Shown here: piece after piece, positions 21,541-32,099 of the stretch
Layout: each line of letters opens with the position of its first letter
How positions within the stretch are numbered: the first letter of the stretch is position 1
Assembly: GCA_023525975.1 (NCBI GenBank)
Contig: CM042021.1
Coordinates: forward strand, 109,475,501-109,539,500
Length of the DNA: 64,000 bases
Direction: 5' to 3'
Origin: Smallanthus sonchifolius
Taxonomy: Eukaryota; Streptophyta; Magnoliopsida; Asterales; Asteraceae
Made by a program: the position numbers and the translations under genes
The notes under the pieces: model-generated
Database searches by the model: none
What the model was told of the DNA's origin: nothing
Seen by the model: only the letters and a program-made list of their open reading frames with translations

Positions 21541-22905
21541 CACATGTTAATATAATTTTATTATAAATTAAGTTGTATCTAAAATAATATATTCTTTAGT
21601 ATCGAAACTAAACATCTAATCTAAGCCTAGGTATAAAGAGCTTTTTGTTAAAGTATCAGTTCTCTCTCATCTCTTTTATGCAGACGACGCCCCTGTAGAT
21701 CCCAATTCGCCCCTGTAGATCCCAATTCCTTTTAGAATATCATTTAGATCCCAAACCGCATCTAATCTAACCCTTTGAGCATCATTTAGATTCGCCCCTA
21801 TAGATCCCAATTCCTTTTAGAATAAGGTTAGTAACGTGGATAAAAGAAAATGAACAAACATGTGTATTTATTTTTCATGTTACTAAATCGGTAGAAACAA
21901 ATTATTAAACTTTGAATTGTCATATTTAACGAATGTCAACCCATTTACATCTTGATTAAACCGATTAACCTATATGTGTATCACCTTAGTGCCACATCAC
22001 CACACTCCTCACTCACTCAATCTATGTTATGCTCTCACTCACTTAATCACCCTTTTTTAATGCAATTAATAATTATTCATTTTTTAATGCAATTAATAAC
22101 TATTATTTTATTTCACAATTACTTGATAAAATAAAAACATAAGATTAATATCATCTAAACTTTTAAAAACATTACATAATTTAAAAAAAAAACATCAAAG
22201 TCCATATTTTTTACAATTTCTATTTTTCAATAAATCTAGCACTTTAAGTTGCCTTGGATATGAGGAATTATAAAAAAAAGAAAGAAAAAGAAGTTCTGTT
22301 CCCGTCAGATGATTGGTCATTGATTTCAATTCTCCTCTCTCGCCGATATCAGGTGCATTTAACGTTGATCTCCGTTTTCCTCCCGGACAGTAATAATGTT
22401 GTGCCAATAATCTTGTTAAATAAAATTTTTAAATGCCACTAGCAAATGGTCAAAAGATTATTTAAAATGCTTTCTAATACCTTTATCTATGAGGATATTT
22501 TGAAGTAAATTGAAACTGTATTGATGGTGTACCTGCTAAGAGATTTCAAATTCAATAAATCACATTTTTTTTTAAAAAGGCGGGATTGACCCGAATTCAT
22601 TTTAGTCAAAACCCATTCTCACTATACGTATACATTTTAGTCAAAACCCATGACTACTTTTAAAAACATTCCGTTCTGACTCGAATCCATCCTAACCCAA
22701 CTTGCCCATTTTGCTAGGTATAATATTTACAAAGTCAAGCAGTTTGTGTTAGTTGGATAACCGGGTTTAAATGGTGGTGTTTGGTTACACAACTTTACAA
22801 ACATGACTGGATTAGTTCATCAATCTAAAACCTGACAAGATCGTCACCCATAGATGTTTCTCCATGATAAACACTGATGAACTAAATACGCGATATACTA
22901 AATTG
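21541..22905. other. Intergenic AT-rich sequence, no gene seen
   Basis: Between 21683 and 21830 the phrase CGCCCCTRTAGATCCCAATTC occurs three times, two of them in tandem. Near 22577-22735 there are TAGTCAAAACCCAT repeats typical of a degraded hAT end. No coding frame has a recognisable domain. Confidence 0.5.
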
Positions 22906-23263
22906 CATAGTTGTCAATAGCGAATAGCGGTAAATAGCGACAAGCCACATATACGCTACGTAGCGAATAGCGGACGCTATTTCACGTTTAGCGATACACT
23001 GCTAGAAATTTTTAGAAATATTTTATATTCAACTATTGTAGGATTTGTAGCAATTATAATCAATAATCATCTAAATCTTAATATATTGGGGTTATCAGCA
23101 ACTCTATTTATATTAATCAAGTAAAAAATAAAAAAATAATTAAAAAAAAAAAGAAAAAACGCTATTGGGTCGCTATGTAGTCGCTATATGGAAATAGCGG
23201 TCACCTGCCGATTCGCTAGGTAGCGCGCTATAGCGCCCGCTACCAGCGCTATTGATAACTATG
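22906..23263. mobile_element. hAT-like MITE, CATAGTTGTCAATAGCG ends
   Basis: Left CATAGTTGTCAATAGCG and right CGCTATTGATAACTATG are 17-bp inverted repeats with one mismatch. CTAAATTG (22898-22905) and CTGAATTG (23264-23271) form a 7-of-8 duplication. The interior is made of TAGCG/CGCTA motifs near both ends and an A-rich centre. It shares the GTTGTCAA core with the element at 10347. Confidence 0.65.
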
Positions 23264-23556
23264 CTGAATTGGTTTCAAATCAGATTACAAAGATAAAAAC
23301 CAATTCAAATAAATGAAGCATAATAAAACAGTAGTTGTGACATGTTCGCTGCAGGTTGAAATGCCAAACCAAACGGTACAACGTAACCTATTCAAGACAA
23401 CCAACCCCACCATGGTATTATCAAAAATTGTTCTTGCATTGCCAAAACCAGATAAAGTAATACTTAAAAAGAGAAGAATAACATAGCATAAAACCAGTAA
23501 ATCTGTATCAAAACATTCTAAAAAAAGAACATACCAACCAAAATTCTTAACCGGTT

Positions 23557-25149
23557 TCAAGCGGGAATATCAGCAACATCTTCAACATAAGTTATTGCCT
23601 TTGTAGTCGGCTTTGCCAGCAAATCAGTGTACTCTTGGAATGGGGATCTTGAGAACCTTGTTTCTCTCCAGAAATCAGGAGTCAAGAAACCGTATGTCTT
23701 GAGCAGACAGTCAAAAGTTGCCTGCCAAACAACAAATCGCTTGATTTCACAATTTCTTAATAGCCGAAAATGCTAACATAAAACTCATTTAAAAAAATGA
23801 AAGCCGAGCAGTTTTCCGCACAAAAAAGTGGAACTTGAAAGCTGAAAGTGAAATAAAAACCTAAAAAACACACAAAAATGATAAAGTTGAACCGTGATCT
23901 AAAGCCATACATAACAGAGGCTATTATAAGCAACTTAAAAACACTAACTTTGATCAAATAACTTGTAAATAAAAGCGTAGGCACATGTTATATACAAAGT
24001 GATTAAATAATAAGAGATCATTACCCGATGTACTTACAGGAATGCAATTAAAACAATGCTAAGATGGTAAAATGAGCTAGCTTTAATTTTATGACAAATA
24101 AATAAAAAACAAATAGTTAATAACAAAAGAAGCATAATAAAAAATGCACAAATCAAAAACCCAAATCAAATGTTTGACAGTCACATCAATTAACAATTCT
24201 ACAGTCAAATATATAAGAACAAAAAGCACAGAAATGGAAGAACCAAAGCTCAAAATCAAACTCCATGGGCTAACTATCACTAAATTAAGCTAACAAAAAC
24301 TTAGTCAAGACTCTTAGATAAAAGAATCTATCAGAAAAATCAACAATTTAACAAAAGAAATAATAAAAATAAAAACTATGCTACATTTTTATGCAATTAA
24401 CCATATCCATATAAATCATTATAATAACCAATTTGGTGATAATGAACAATCATTTGATATAAAAATTAAAATAAAAAATGATATTAATATACCTTGACGA
24501 AGTTTCCTAGGGTTTTAGTAGATCCACGAGACATGGTGAACACGTCATCAATCCCTGCAAATTGAAGCACCTTCTTCGGAACCCTAGCAGCAACAATCCC
24601 AGCACCACGCGGAGCCGGAACTAATCTGACAGTAACCGAACCGCACTTCCCGGTGACCTTCGTCGGCACAGTATGAACCTTCCCGATCTTATTCCCCCAA
24701 TACCCTCGCCTCACCGGAATCACCGACAACTTCGCCAGAATAATCGCGCCTCTAATCGCCGTCGCAACTTCCTTTGAACACTTAACGCCCAATCCTACGT
24801 GTCCATTACCGTCACCAACAACCACAAACGCCTTGAACCTGGTCCGTTGACCGGCGCGAGTCTGTTTCTGCACCGGCATGATTTTCATCACCTCGTCTTT
24901 AAGCGACGGGAGGATTTGATCGATGATCTGGTGCTCCTTGATCGGGAGAGAGTGGAGGTAGATCTCTTCAAGCTTTGTGATCTTGCCGTCCTTCACCAGA
25001 CGACCGAGTTTCGTCACCGGCACCCATTTCTCTTCTTCGGCGTCACGGCGGGCTCCACGACGACGTCCTCTGCCGCGGTCACCGCCACGGCCTCCTCTGC
25101 CACCGAAACCTCTGCCGAATCCGCCACGTTCTCCGCCTCGTTCAGCCAT
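23557..25149 (-). CDS. RPS2: 40S ribosomal protein S2 (uS5), two exons
   Basis: Exon 1 is 24493-25149 and exon 2 is 23557-23721, giving 273 residues with a 771-bp GT-AG intron (23722-24492). Small-subunit protein uS5 acts in decoding and helicase activity at the mRNA entry channel. The N-terminus has the eukaryote-specific Arg-Gly repeats (RGGFGRGFGGRGGRGG). The S5 RNA-binding domain follows (QTRAGQRTRFKAFVVVGDGN, GLGVKCSKEVATAIRGAI) and then the S5 C-terminal domain (VRLVPAPRGAGIVAARVPKK, DDVFTMSRGSTKTLGNFVK). Exon 2 completes it with ATFDCLLKTYGFLTP and ends DIPA. Reading past the splice gives only VY and a stop, so the second exon is required. Length and all core motifs match the family and it appears functional. 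Confidence 0.97.
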
Positions 25150-25262
25150 GGCTGCTGGTTTGATTGTCAGATGGAAGAGAGGTTAGAGATGCGAAACCCT
25201 AGAGTGGGAGGTGTAGATATTTATATGTGGCGCGGAAAAGGCTAGGGTTTGTAATTGGCCCA
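25150..25262 (-). promoter_or_regulatory. RPS2 core promoter and 5' UTR
   Basis: On the minus strand, a site II element TGGGCC (25257-25262), a telo-box AAACCCTA (25243-25250) and a TATA box TATAAATA (25218-25225) occur in that order upstream of the ATG at 25149. Site II plus telo-box pairs are typical of plant ribosomal protein and growth genes. Transcription should start around 25185-25195. Confidence 0.75.
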
Positions 25263-25641
25263 ATTGAGATAACAGAGATTGGGTACATATCGGTTCTAGT
25301 TTTAAACATCACATCTGGTAAGCGATGGTTGGCTAAGTACCACCATCGCCTTGTTTAGCTTCTTTGTGTGAATGTGCGTATGTAGTGGTGCACAAAAAAA
25401 CCGGTTTTTTTTTTTAACCCGGTCCAAACCGGAAAACCGGTTTGGCTTAAACCGGTTTGACCCCAAAAACCGCCGGTTTGAAACCGGTTTGGAGATTTCA
25501 GGAGGCGATCGGTTTAGGGACCGGTTCAACCAAACCGGTTTGATAAACCGGTTTTTAAACCGGTTTTCGAGCTGGGCAAAAACTAGCCGTTGGGGTCGAT
25601 TTTGGCCGTTTTTTTTGGAGTTTTTTGCACCCTTAAAACAC

Positions 25642-25649
25642 TATAAATA
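25642..25649 (+). promoter_or_regulatory. TATA box of the hAT transposase gene
   Basis: TATAAATA lies 115 bp before the transposase ATG and is followed by a CT-rich leader, a fitting core promoter position. Confidence 0.65.
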
Positions 25650-25763
25650 GGTGGGGGGTGTTTAGAGTTGATCACACTCTCTTTACACTCTCTAATCTCT
25701 AAAACCGCTCTTTAACCGCTCAAAAACGCTCTCTAAACTCTCTCTAAACTCAAAAAAAAAAGC

Positions 25764-27845
25764 ATGACAAGTTTTGGTGTTGATGGTTCCTCAAACGAAG
25801 TTACCGTTGTGGAAATTCGAGCAACAACGAGAAATCCGGCAATTTGGTGCAATTACGATCTATGTTTGTTGTCAAACGGGAAGGAACGTGCTCGGTGCAA
25901 GATGTGTGGTGCGTTTTTGGGGAAAGATTCAAACACTAGTTTGAAAATGCATATGGAAAAATCTTGCCCGTCATTGAAGAGAATTCCATGTGAAGGTCAA
26001 GCCTCGATGACAAGCGAAGGAGGAATTTGGAACTTTGATCCAAATATTGTTCGAGATCGAATGGCGAGGTTAGTGATTCAAGAAGGATTGCCGTTCAACC
26101 ACTTTGACAATCCGCGCTTGACAAGGATGATTCAAGAGACACTCCAACCTCGTTATCACCAAGTAAGTCGCACAACCCTTAGACGAGATTGTATAAAAAT
26201 GTGGAAAAAAGCAAAAAAAGAATTAATTTTGGGTTTTGAAAATTTGCAAACCGGTGTAAACTTAACCACCGATGTTTGGTCGGCTCCACATGGTATACCC
26301 GATTCGTACCTTTGCGTTACCGCGCATTGGGTTGATCCCAATACGTGGCAAATGATGAAGCGTACAATCGCTTTTGACTTGTTTGAATATCCACACACCG
26401 GAAAAAATTTATTTTATATATTGGATGGTGTTATTAACGAATTTAAATTACAAAATAAACTTTTTTCAATGTCTTTTGATAATGCATCTAATAATACAAA
26501 TGCGGTTCAAAAACTAAAAATTAAATATAAACCCGTTTGCAACGGCGTTTTTTTCCATAGTCGATGTGTCGCACACATCATTAACTTGGCGGTGCAAGCC
26601 GGGCTTGCAATTGAAGAGGTTTCAAACCTAACATATACTTTTCGACAAATGCTTAAAGATATTTTTAGTAACAGAAAAAGATACCATGATTATATTAAAT
26701 TTTGTCGTGATACGAATAATCTTTGCTTAGGCCCGAATTGGGACGTCGAGACAAGATGGAACTCGACTTATATTATGTTTTATAGCGCTTTACGACAAAG
26801 AGAAACTTTAGAACTATTTCATGATATGCTTGCCTCAAAACCTCGTCGTAAAATTCAAAAGTTTCCGTCTCCAAATTGGGATATTTTAAAAGACGTAACC
26901 GAATTGCTTGAAGTTTTTAAAACCGCCACCACTTTTTTATCCGGTGTTTATTATCCCACAAGTCCATTAACACTAAAACAAATATATTTAATGGCTAACA
27001 AGTTGTCTGAGCTTGAAAATAAAAGCGATCTTTTTACAAAAATGATAGAACCGATGAAAGAAAAATTAGTGAAATATTTTAGAGAAATGCCTCCCGTTAT
27101 AACTTGCGCCGCCGCGTTAAACCCTACCATAAATGTTTACGGGGTTGAAACCTTGATTGATAGAATTACTTACGCTTTGAATTTGGATAGTGAAGATATC
27201 CATTTTGCACAAGGCACAAAAACATATTTTAACAAATGTTTACAAGATTTATTTGATGTTTATTTACATAAATATGGTACAACTCCGACTCCACATGATA
27301 CAATGGGTACATCATCAAGTGGTACCTCGAGAGATGTTAATTTGAATTTATATAACGAAATATTAAATGAATTTAGTAAACGGGCTCGAGGTACCACCCC
27401 GAGTAGCGAACTCGGAAGGTATATTGGCACAAACTTTTTAGCGTTTATGCCTCCTACCGTTTTTGAGGAGTTTGATATTTTGGCATGGTGGAAAACAAAC
27501 GAAGCTTCGTTTCCGATTCTTTCCGCCATGGCCCGTGATGTACTAACCGTCCAAGCTTCCACGGTAGCTTTGGAATCTGCGTTTTCTTTTAGTGGCAGGG
27601 TATTATCGATACGAAGGACTAGACTCACACCCCTAGCGATGGAAATGTGCATTTGCTTGAAGGACCATTTGGATGCGATGGATAGGATACAAGACCAAAC
27701 TTCTCTCGAAGATGAAATTCAAGCCGAAGAAGTCATACACAACAACGAGGTTGATCTTGGAATATCCGAACCCGTCACGGATGAAGAACAAGCCGAAGAT
27801 GCAAGGCTACGAAGCTCTAGTTCCGAAGACAACGCACAAGAATAA
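25764..27845 (+). CDS. hAT-family transposase with BED zinc finger (693 aa)
   Basis: Cut-and-paste transposase. A BED-type zinc finger lies near the N-terminus (W28, C45, C48, H63, C68) and should bind the element ends. The RNase H-like core follows. The likely catalytic triad is D170 (LTTDVWSAPHG), D239 (SMSFDNASNN) and E604 (VALESAFSFSGRV), with the conserved CxxH (RCVAHIINL, around residue 270) and RWNSTY between them. The C-terminal hAT dimerisation domain (LAWWKTNEASFPILSAMARD through LSIRRTRLTP) is complete, and an acidic tail ends the protein. No frameshift, stop or intron is needed. The length is normal for the Tip100/Ac-like group. The ATG at 25764 is the first in the leader. Confidence 0.95.
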   Translation: MTSFGVDGSSNEVTVVEIRATTRNPAIWCNYDLCLLSNGKERARCKMCGAFLGKDSNTSLKMHMEKSCPSLKRIPCEGQASMTSEGGIWNFDPNIVRDRMARLVIQEGLPFNHFDNPRLTRMIQETLQPRYHQVSRTTLRRDCIKMWKKAKKELILGFENLQTGVNLTTDVWSAPHGIPDSYLCVTAHWVDPNTWQMMKRTIAFDLFEYPHTGKNLFYILDGVINEFKLQNKLFSMSFDNASNNTNAVQKLKIKYKPVCNGVFFHSRCVAHIINLAVQAGLAIEEVSNLTYTFRQMLKDIFSNRKRYHDYIKFCRDTNNLCLGPNWDVETRWNSTYIMFYSALRQRETLELFHDMLASKPRRKIQKFPSPNWDILKDVTELLEVFKTATTFLSGVYYPTSPLTLKQIYLMANKLSELENKSDLFTKMIEPMKEKLVKYFREMPPVITCAAALNPTINVYGVETLIDRITYALNLDSEDIHFAQGTKTYFNKCLQDLFDVYLHKYGTTPTPHDTMGTSSSGTSRDVNLNLYNEILNEFSKRARGTTPSSELGRYIGTNFLAFMPPTVFEEFDILAWWKTNEASFPILSAMARDVLTVQASTVALESAFSFSGRVLSIRRTRLTPLAMEMCICLKDHLDAMDRIQDQTSLEDEIQAEEVIHNNEVDLGISEPVTDEEQAEDARLRSSSSEDNAQE

Positions 27846-28267
27846 TCAATCAACTTTCCAAAAAATAAAACGTTGAACTTAATGTTTTATATTTGTTATA
27901 TTTTTTGTAATTTTTTACAATTTTATCTTGTCATGTTTTTTAATTTCCGAACTTTCCAAATATTAATAAACGTTGAACTTTATGTTTTAATTTTGTTATA
28001 TTTTATTATGGATTTTATATTAAAAATATAAAATTTATTTGGTTTTTTTTTTTTTATAAAAACCGGTTTAAACCGGTTTAAAGGACAAACCGGTTTAAAA
28101 CCTACCCGAACCGGTTTGACCGGTTTACATATTTCCATTATCAAAACCGGTTTAACCCGAACCGGTTTGGGCCCAAACCGGTTTTGACTTTTCGTTGACC
28201 AAACCGGTTCGGGTCGGGTTGAACCGGTTTGGGTTAAAAAACCGATTTGTGCACCACTATGCGTATG

Positions 28268-29336
28268 TAGTAGGTTACAAACCCGTGTAAATAAGAGATA
28301 TTTAATATTTACTAATAATCGAAAATAGTTGAGATAGAAAATATTAAATAAATAAAATATTAATAAATAAAATATTAAACAGTTGAGATAAAATAAACGG
28401 GAAAAAGAATTTTGGGCTCATATAATTACGACACGTGACGTAACCATTATCGCAAAAGTCCCTAGGCGCTCCCTAGTCGGAGTCGGGAGTACTCGAAAAG
28501 TACTCGGCCTAGGCGGAGAGTACTCGGCCTAGGCGGAGAGTACTTGGGGAGTACTCAGCCTAGGCCTAGAGAACTCGGGCCTCGGCAACCTACCTTGTAT
28601 CGATTACTTGGGGAGTACTCGGCCTCGGATATCTTGTTTTACAACCATGGACATAACTAATTACTTATTTATTAGGTAGTATAACTTAATGTGTCAACTA
28701 TTACTAAAAAATTATATTATTCTTATTATAATATAATATTCCGAATATAATTATTTGCATTAAACTTAGGCTGCTTTCAACCGATCCGTCTTCTCATTTT
28801 AGACTACTTTTATTTAATTTTTAACCGTTTGAACCGCTAGAGATAAACATAAGCCAAATCGACCAATTCAAAAGAAAATAGGTCGAAGTTGCCACATTTA
28901 CAAAACATATATAAACATATGCAAAGAGCTAAAATAAGCCATGATATAAACTCACACCGAGAAAAGCCTCAAGTGCCAGTAAGGTGTATACATTCGTCAG
29001 CATAGTATTTGAAAATCTAGCAAACCATTTCCAACTCTCTTTAATTCAATGCAAATTTCGGATACTATTAACTTCAGTCTAAAAAGTAAATTAAAAAGTG
29101 AATTTTTATTAATTTAAGTTGTGATATAAAAAAATTTCTACTTATAATAAAAATGATCAACCGTTAGATATAAAACATGAATTATAGCCCCGTATAATTT
29201 TATATGTTGGTTAATCTTGCTGTATAATTATCATTGCTAAAAAAATCAAAATAAAAAATTTGAGTTCTTTCCAATTGTCTATTTTTTTAACTCCTAAATT
29301 GATTCATTATAATCTATACATTTTCATATTTATTAT
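28268..29336. other. Intergenic AT-rich DNA with a short GAGTACTCGG repeat cluster
   Basis: From about 28450 to 28640, GGAGAGTACTCGGCCTAGGC-type units recur six or seven times, with CTAGG palindromes. The cluster edges (CCATTATCGCAAAAG and CTTGTTTTACAACCATGG) are weakly inverted, suggesting another MITE of the type seen at 10347. The rest is AT-rich and non-coding. Confidence 0.4.
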
Positions 29337-31959
29337 TGTGACATCCGACTATTTGGAGTTAACTCCGTTAACAAACTTCGTTATCTCTCTCGAACTCAGT
29401 TAGTCCAGTTAACTCAATTACAAACGTCAAGGACTATTTCTGTCGATATCCAAACTCAAACACACCAAAAATTACAAGGACCAAAGTTGTAATTACCCTA
29501 AACCAGGTCTGTTGACTTTTAAAGTCAAAATCATATACATTTATGCTCGGTTGACTTTTGTAAAGTCAAACCCCATGGTTCTTGACCCAATTCGCAATCC
29601 GTAACAGAAATTCATTTGACATTGTAACTGATTTACGTAGTAATGATGAGGTCGACCATTATTGAACCAATTAACACCGGCATTGATCTCGAATTAATCT
29701 TCTTTATGCCTAATCAAAGGTGTAACTGTCGAAAACCCATTATGCCTATCGAACTCGATCAAATCATGAATCATTTCGCAATCAAACCCTTTACACACGA
29801 TAAACGAACCCCACTGAAGCTTGTGCACAACTTATTTCGACCGGAGTAGTAGCCGGAGACGCCGGAGGTCAAACTTTTGGAGCCGCACCTGTGGTTTAGT
29901 CGAACTCCATCAACCCGACATCGATTTAGGTAATTGAACACACCCCTAGATTCGTTTTCACCTCTGTATTGAAAGCCCTAACCTAATTTAGACCTACAAT
30001 ACCGAATTAAACACGAACATGTACCTAGGGTTCATACGAATTCAGTTTGGTCGAACTCCACTCTAAACACAATTTAAATTCAATTAAAATACATGGGCAG
30101 ACTCGCAATCACCTATCCATTGAAAGCCCCATGATTCCTACAACTTTTAATATCAGAATCGTTTAAATCGAATTCATGTTCTTGTCTAGGGTTTTCGGCT
30201 TTTCATTTGAGAAATTAACGATCCTATAACTAATGTTTTTGCAATTAAACGAACACACTGATTCGCAAAACCCCGTTTATCAAAACCCCTATGCCATTTG
30301 GGACAATCATGGTCTAATTCGTTAGGATTGAGACTGGTTCTTGATTCAGATCGCAAAGAGGGAAGAACACCGAGAGTATTCATGTTAAAACCATTCATGT
30401 CCGGGTTCTAACGCGATTGCCCTAGCGGGTGGGTTGGTTAGTACGGTGTGTTGATGGGGAGGGGACCCGGGTTCGAATCCCTCCACCCCCAATTCTTTTT
30501 AAACCACATTTTAATTATTATTTTCAATATAAAAATTATCCCATAATTAATATATTATTATATTAATATGTTTTGAGCCCGTAAACCACCCGTAGGCTCG
30601 GGTTTGGTTTGTAAACCATGTTCATTAAAAATATCAACTTTTAAAATAATATATTTATATTATTTCCAAATCACGACTCCAAATAAAATAATATGTTTAT
30701 ATTATTTTCAACCCGTGACTCTAATTAAAAATAATATATATTTAGATATTATTTTCACCTCGTTTATAAACTTCGTGTAACGTTTTAAACTAATAAATAA
30801 TATAATTATTTGTATTATTTACTCACGTTTAATATCCTCGAATAAAAATAATAGCTTTATAATTTTTGTCACACATTTTAAATAATCATGTTATTCCTCT
30901 AAAAATAATATATTAGTTATATTATTTTCCTAGCCATTATTTTAATGGTACAAACGCACGGATATATTTAATTATTATTATATTCGTAATTAAGAAACCT
31001 TCGACACGTAACGCATTTATCTTAATTATTATAATAAGAAACCTATATTCCCGTGGACACGTTCGTCTGCTCATTGATCCTTAGAATGTGTTAAGACGTT
31101 CTAATCTTCTGTGTCATCGTCACAAATCCCATATGTCCCTAACTTATGTGTTTATAATTCTAGGGCATACGTAAGTCGTGCAGGTTAACACATGAGGTTC
31201 CGAATCTCATACTTGTGTGATACTACCTTCTACGCAACGTAGGTGAGTTTTCACAACCCCTTTTTACTGTTTTAAACTGGGGGAGAAAACATGACGTAAA
31301 CGCTTTTGATTTTTATAATTCATATATGTTATCACTTGTATGACTATGCGTGCACATCTATCATTAAGTCCTCACATCGGACCATTAATATGAATATAGC
31401 GAGGTAATTTGAGTAGTACTACTGGGTTTGACAAACCTCACCCGCGTTAGTCGCGCTAACCCGACTGGATGTCGAACGGGTGTAATCTTGACCTAAACAT
31501 GCACCATGGTTGATAGGCCTGGTGGGAGGCAAAAACATAAACAGTCAGCTGTCGGTTGCGAGCGCATTAGTTAACATGCTTATGGGTTAGCTACCTTATA
31601 TATTGAATGTACATTAACCTATTGAAATTTGTTGCAAACTGAAACCTGTGAACTCACCAACCTTGTGTTGACACTTTTTCTTACATGTTTTCTCAGGACG
31701 CTAAGCTAAGGCACAGGTGCACGTTACGGCATGCATGGTGTCAACCTGATATATTCAATAATTGTCAATCTATTGAACATTTATTATGTTTCCATTATTG
31801 TTAGACTTGGGCGCGTTGTTGTTCCACATTTACTCTGAACTTTTATAATATTTCAATTTGAGTCCCATGTAATGTCGTTTGATGTAACTAATGACTGAGA
31901 TCCTGGTTTGTCACTTCCCAAATGGTAAAACTCCGTTATTTGAAATTGTGGGTGTGACA
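29337..31959 (+). mobile_element. 5' LTR of a chromovirus (Tekay/Del-like) gypsy element
   Basis: Starts TGTGACATCCGAC and ends GGTGTGACA, 2.62 kb, followed directly by a primer-binding site. The LTR at 37103 is a close copy for over 2 kb. A tRNA-like block lies near 30414-30500. No convincing target duplication can be shown because the 3' copy is truncated. Its long LTRs fit the Tekay/Del clade, which the internal chromodomain supports. Confidence 0.85.
30414..30500 (+). other. tRNA-like block with Pol III B-box inside the LTR
   Basis: CCCTAGCGGGTGGGTTGGTTAG resembles the D-arm/A-box of a tRNA or SINE. 30 bp later comes a perfect B-box GGTTCGAATCC (30470-30480), then a T-run (TTCTTTTT). It does not fold into a full cloverleaf by eye, so it is not called a tRNA gene. 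The 3' LTR copy is near 38180-38265. Confidence 0.6.
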
Positions 31960-31962
31960 GAT

Positions 31963-31973
31963 TGGTATCAGAG
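31963..31973 (+). other. Primer-binding site (initiator tRNA-Met type)
   Basis: TGGTATCAGAG lies 3 bp after the LTR end, complementary to the 3' end of plant initiator tRNA-Met, the usual primer of gypsy and copia elements. Confidence 0.85.
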
Positions 31974-32099
31974 ACATTGGTTATAGAGAACTAGGATTGC
32001 ATACTAGACTATAACCTCACACATTAGTTACACGACACAGACACTCATACCTGATACATATAGCACCTATACATACATTGTAGTGCAGGCATGTAACAC

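Larger units (their letters stand above)
25383..28259 (+). mobile_element. Complete hAT transposon, apparently intact
   Basis: The ends TAGTGGTGCACAAA and TTTGTGCACCACTA are perfect 14-bp inverted repeats. TGCGTATG flanks the element at 25375-25382 and 28260-28267 without mismatch. Both subterminal regions (about 25400-25570 and 28060-28250) are crowded with the palindrome AAACCGGTTT, the kind of clustered motif hAT transposases bind. One long uninterrupted transposase ORF lies inside. Perfect ends and an open ORF point to recent insertion and possible autonomy. The insertion lies 234 bp upstream of the RPS2 ATG. Confidence 0.95.

Noticed and set aside
22195..22407. 70-codon minus-strand ORF (and overlapping plus-strand frame)
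   Set aside because: No domain, no splice or promoter context, AT-rich intergenic DNA.
24799..25245. 148-codon plus-strand ORF antisense to RPS2
   Set aside because: Shadow of the GC-rich RPS2 coding exon; the minus-strand translation is unmistakable.
30414..30500. Genuine tRNA gene
   Set aside because: B-box is perfect but no complete acceptor stem or cloverleaf can be drawn, and the block is part of a repeated LTR.
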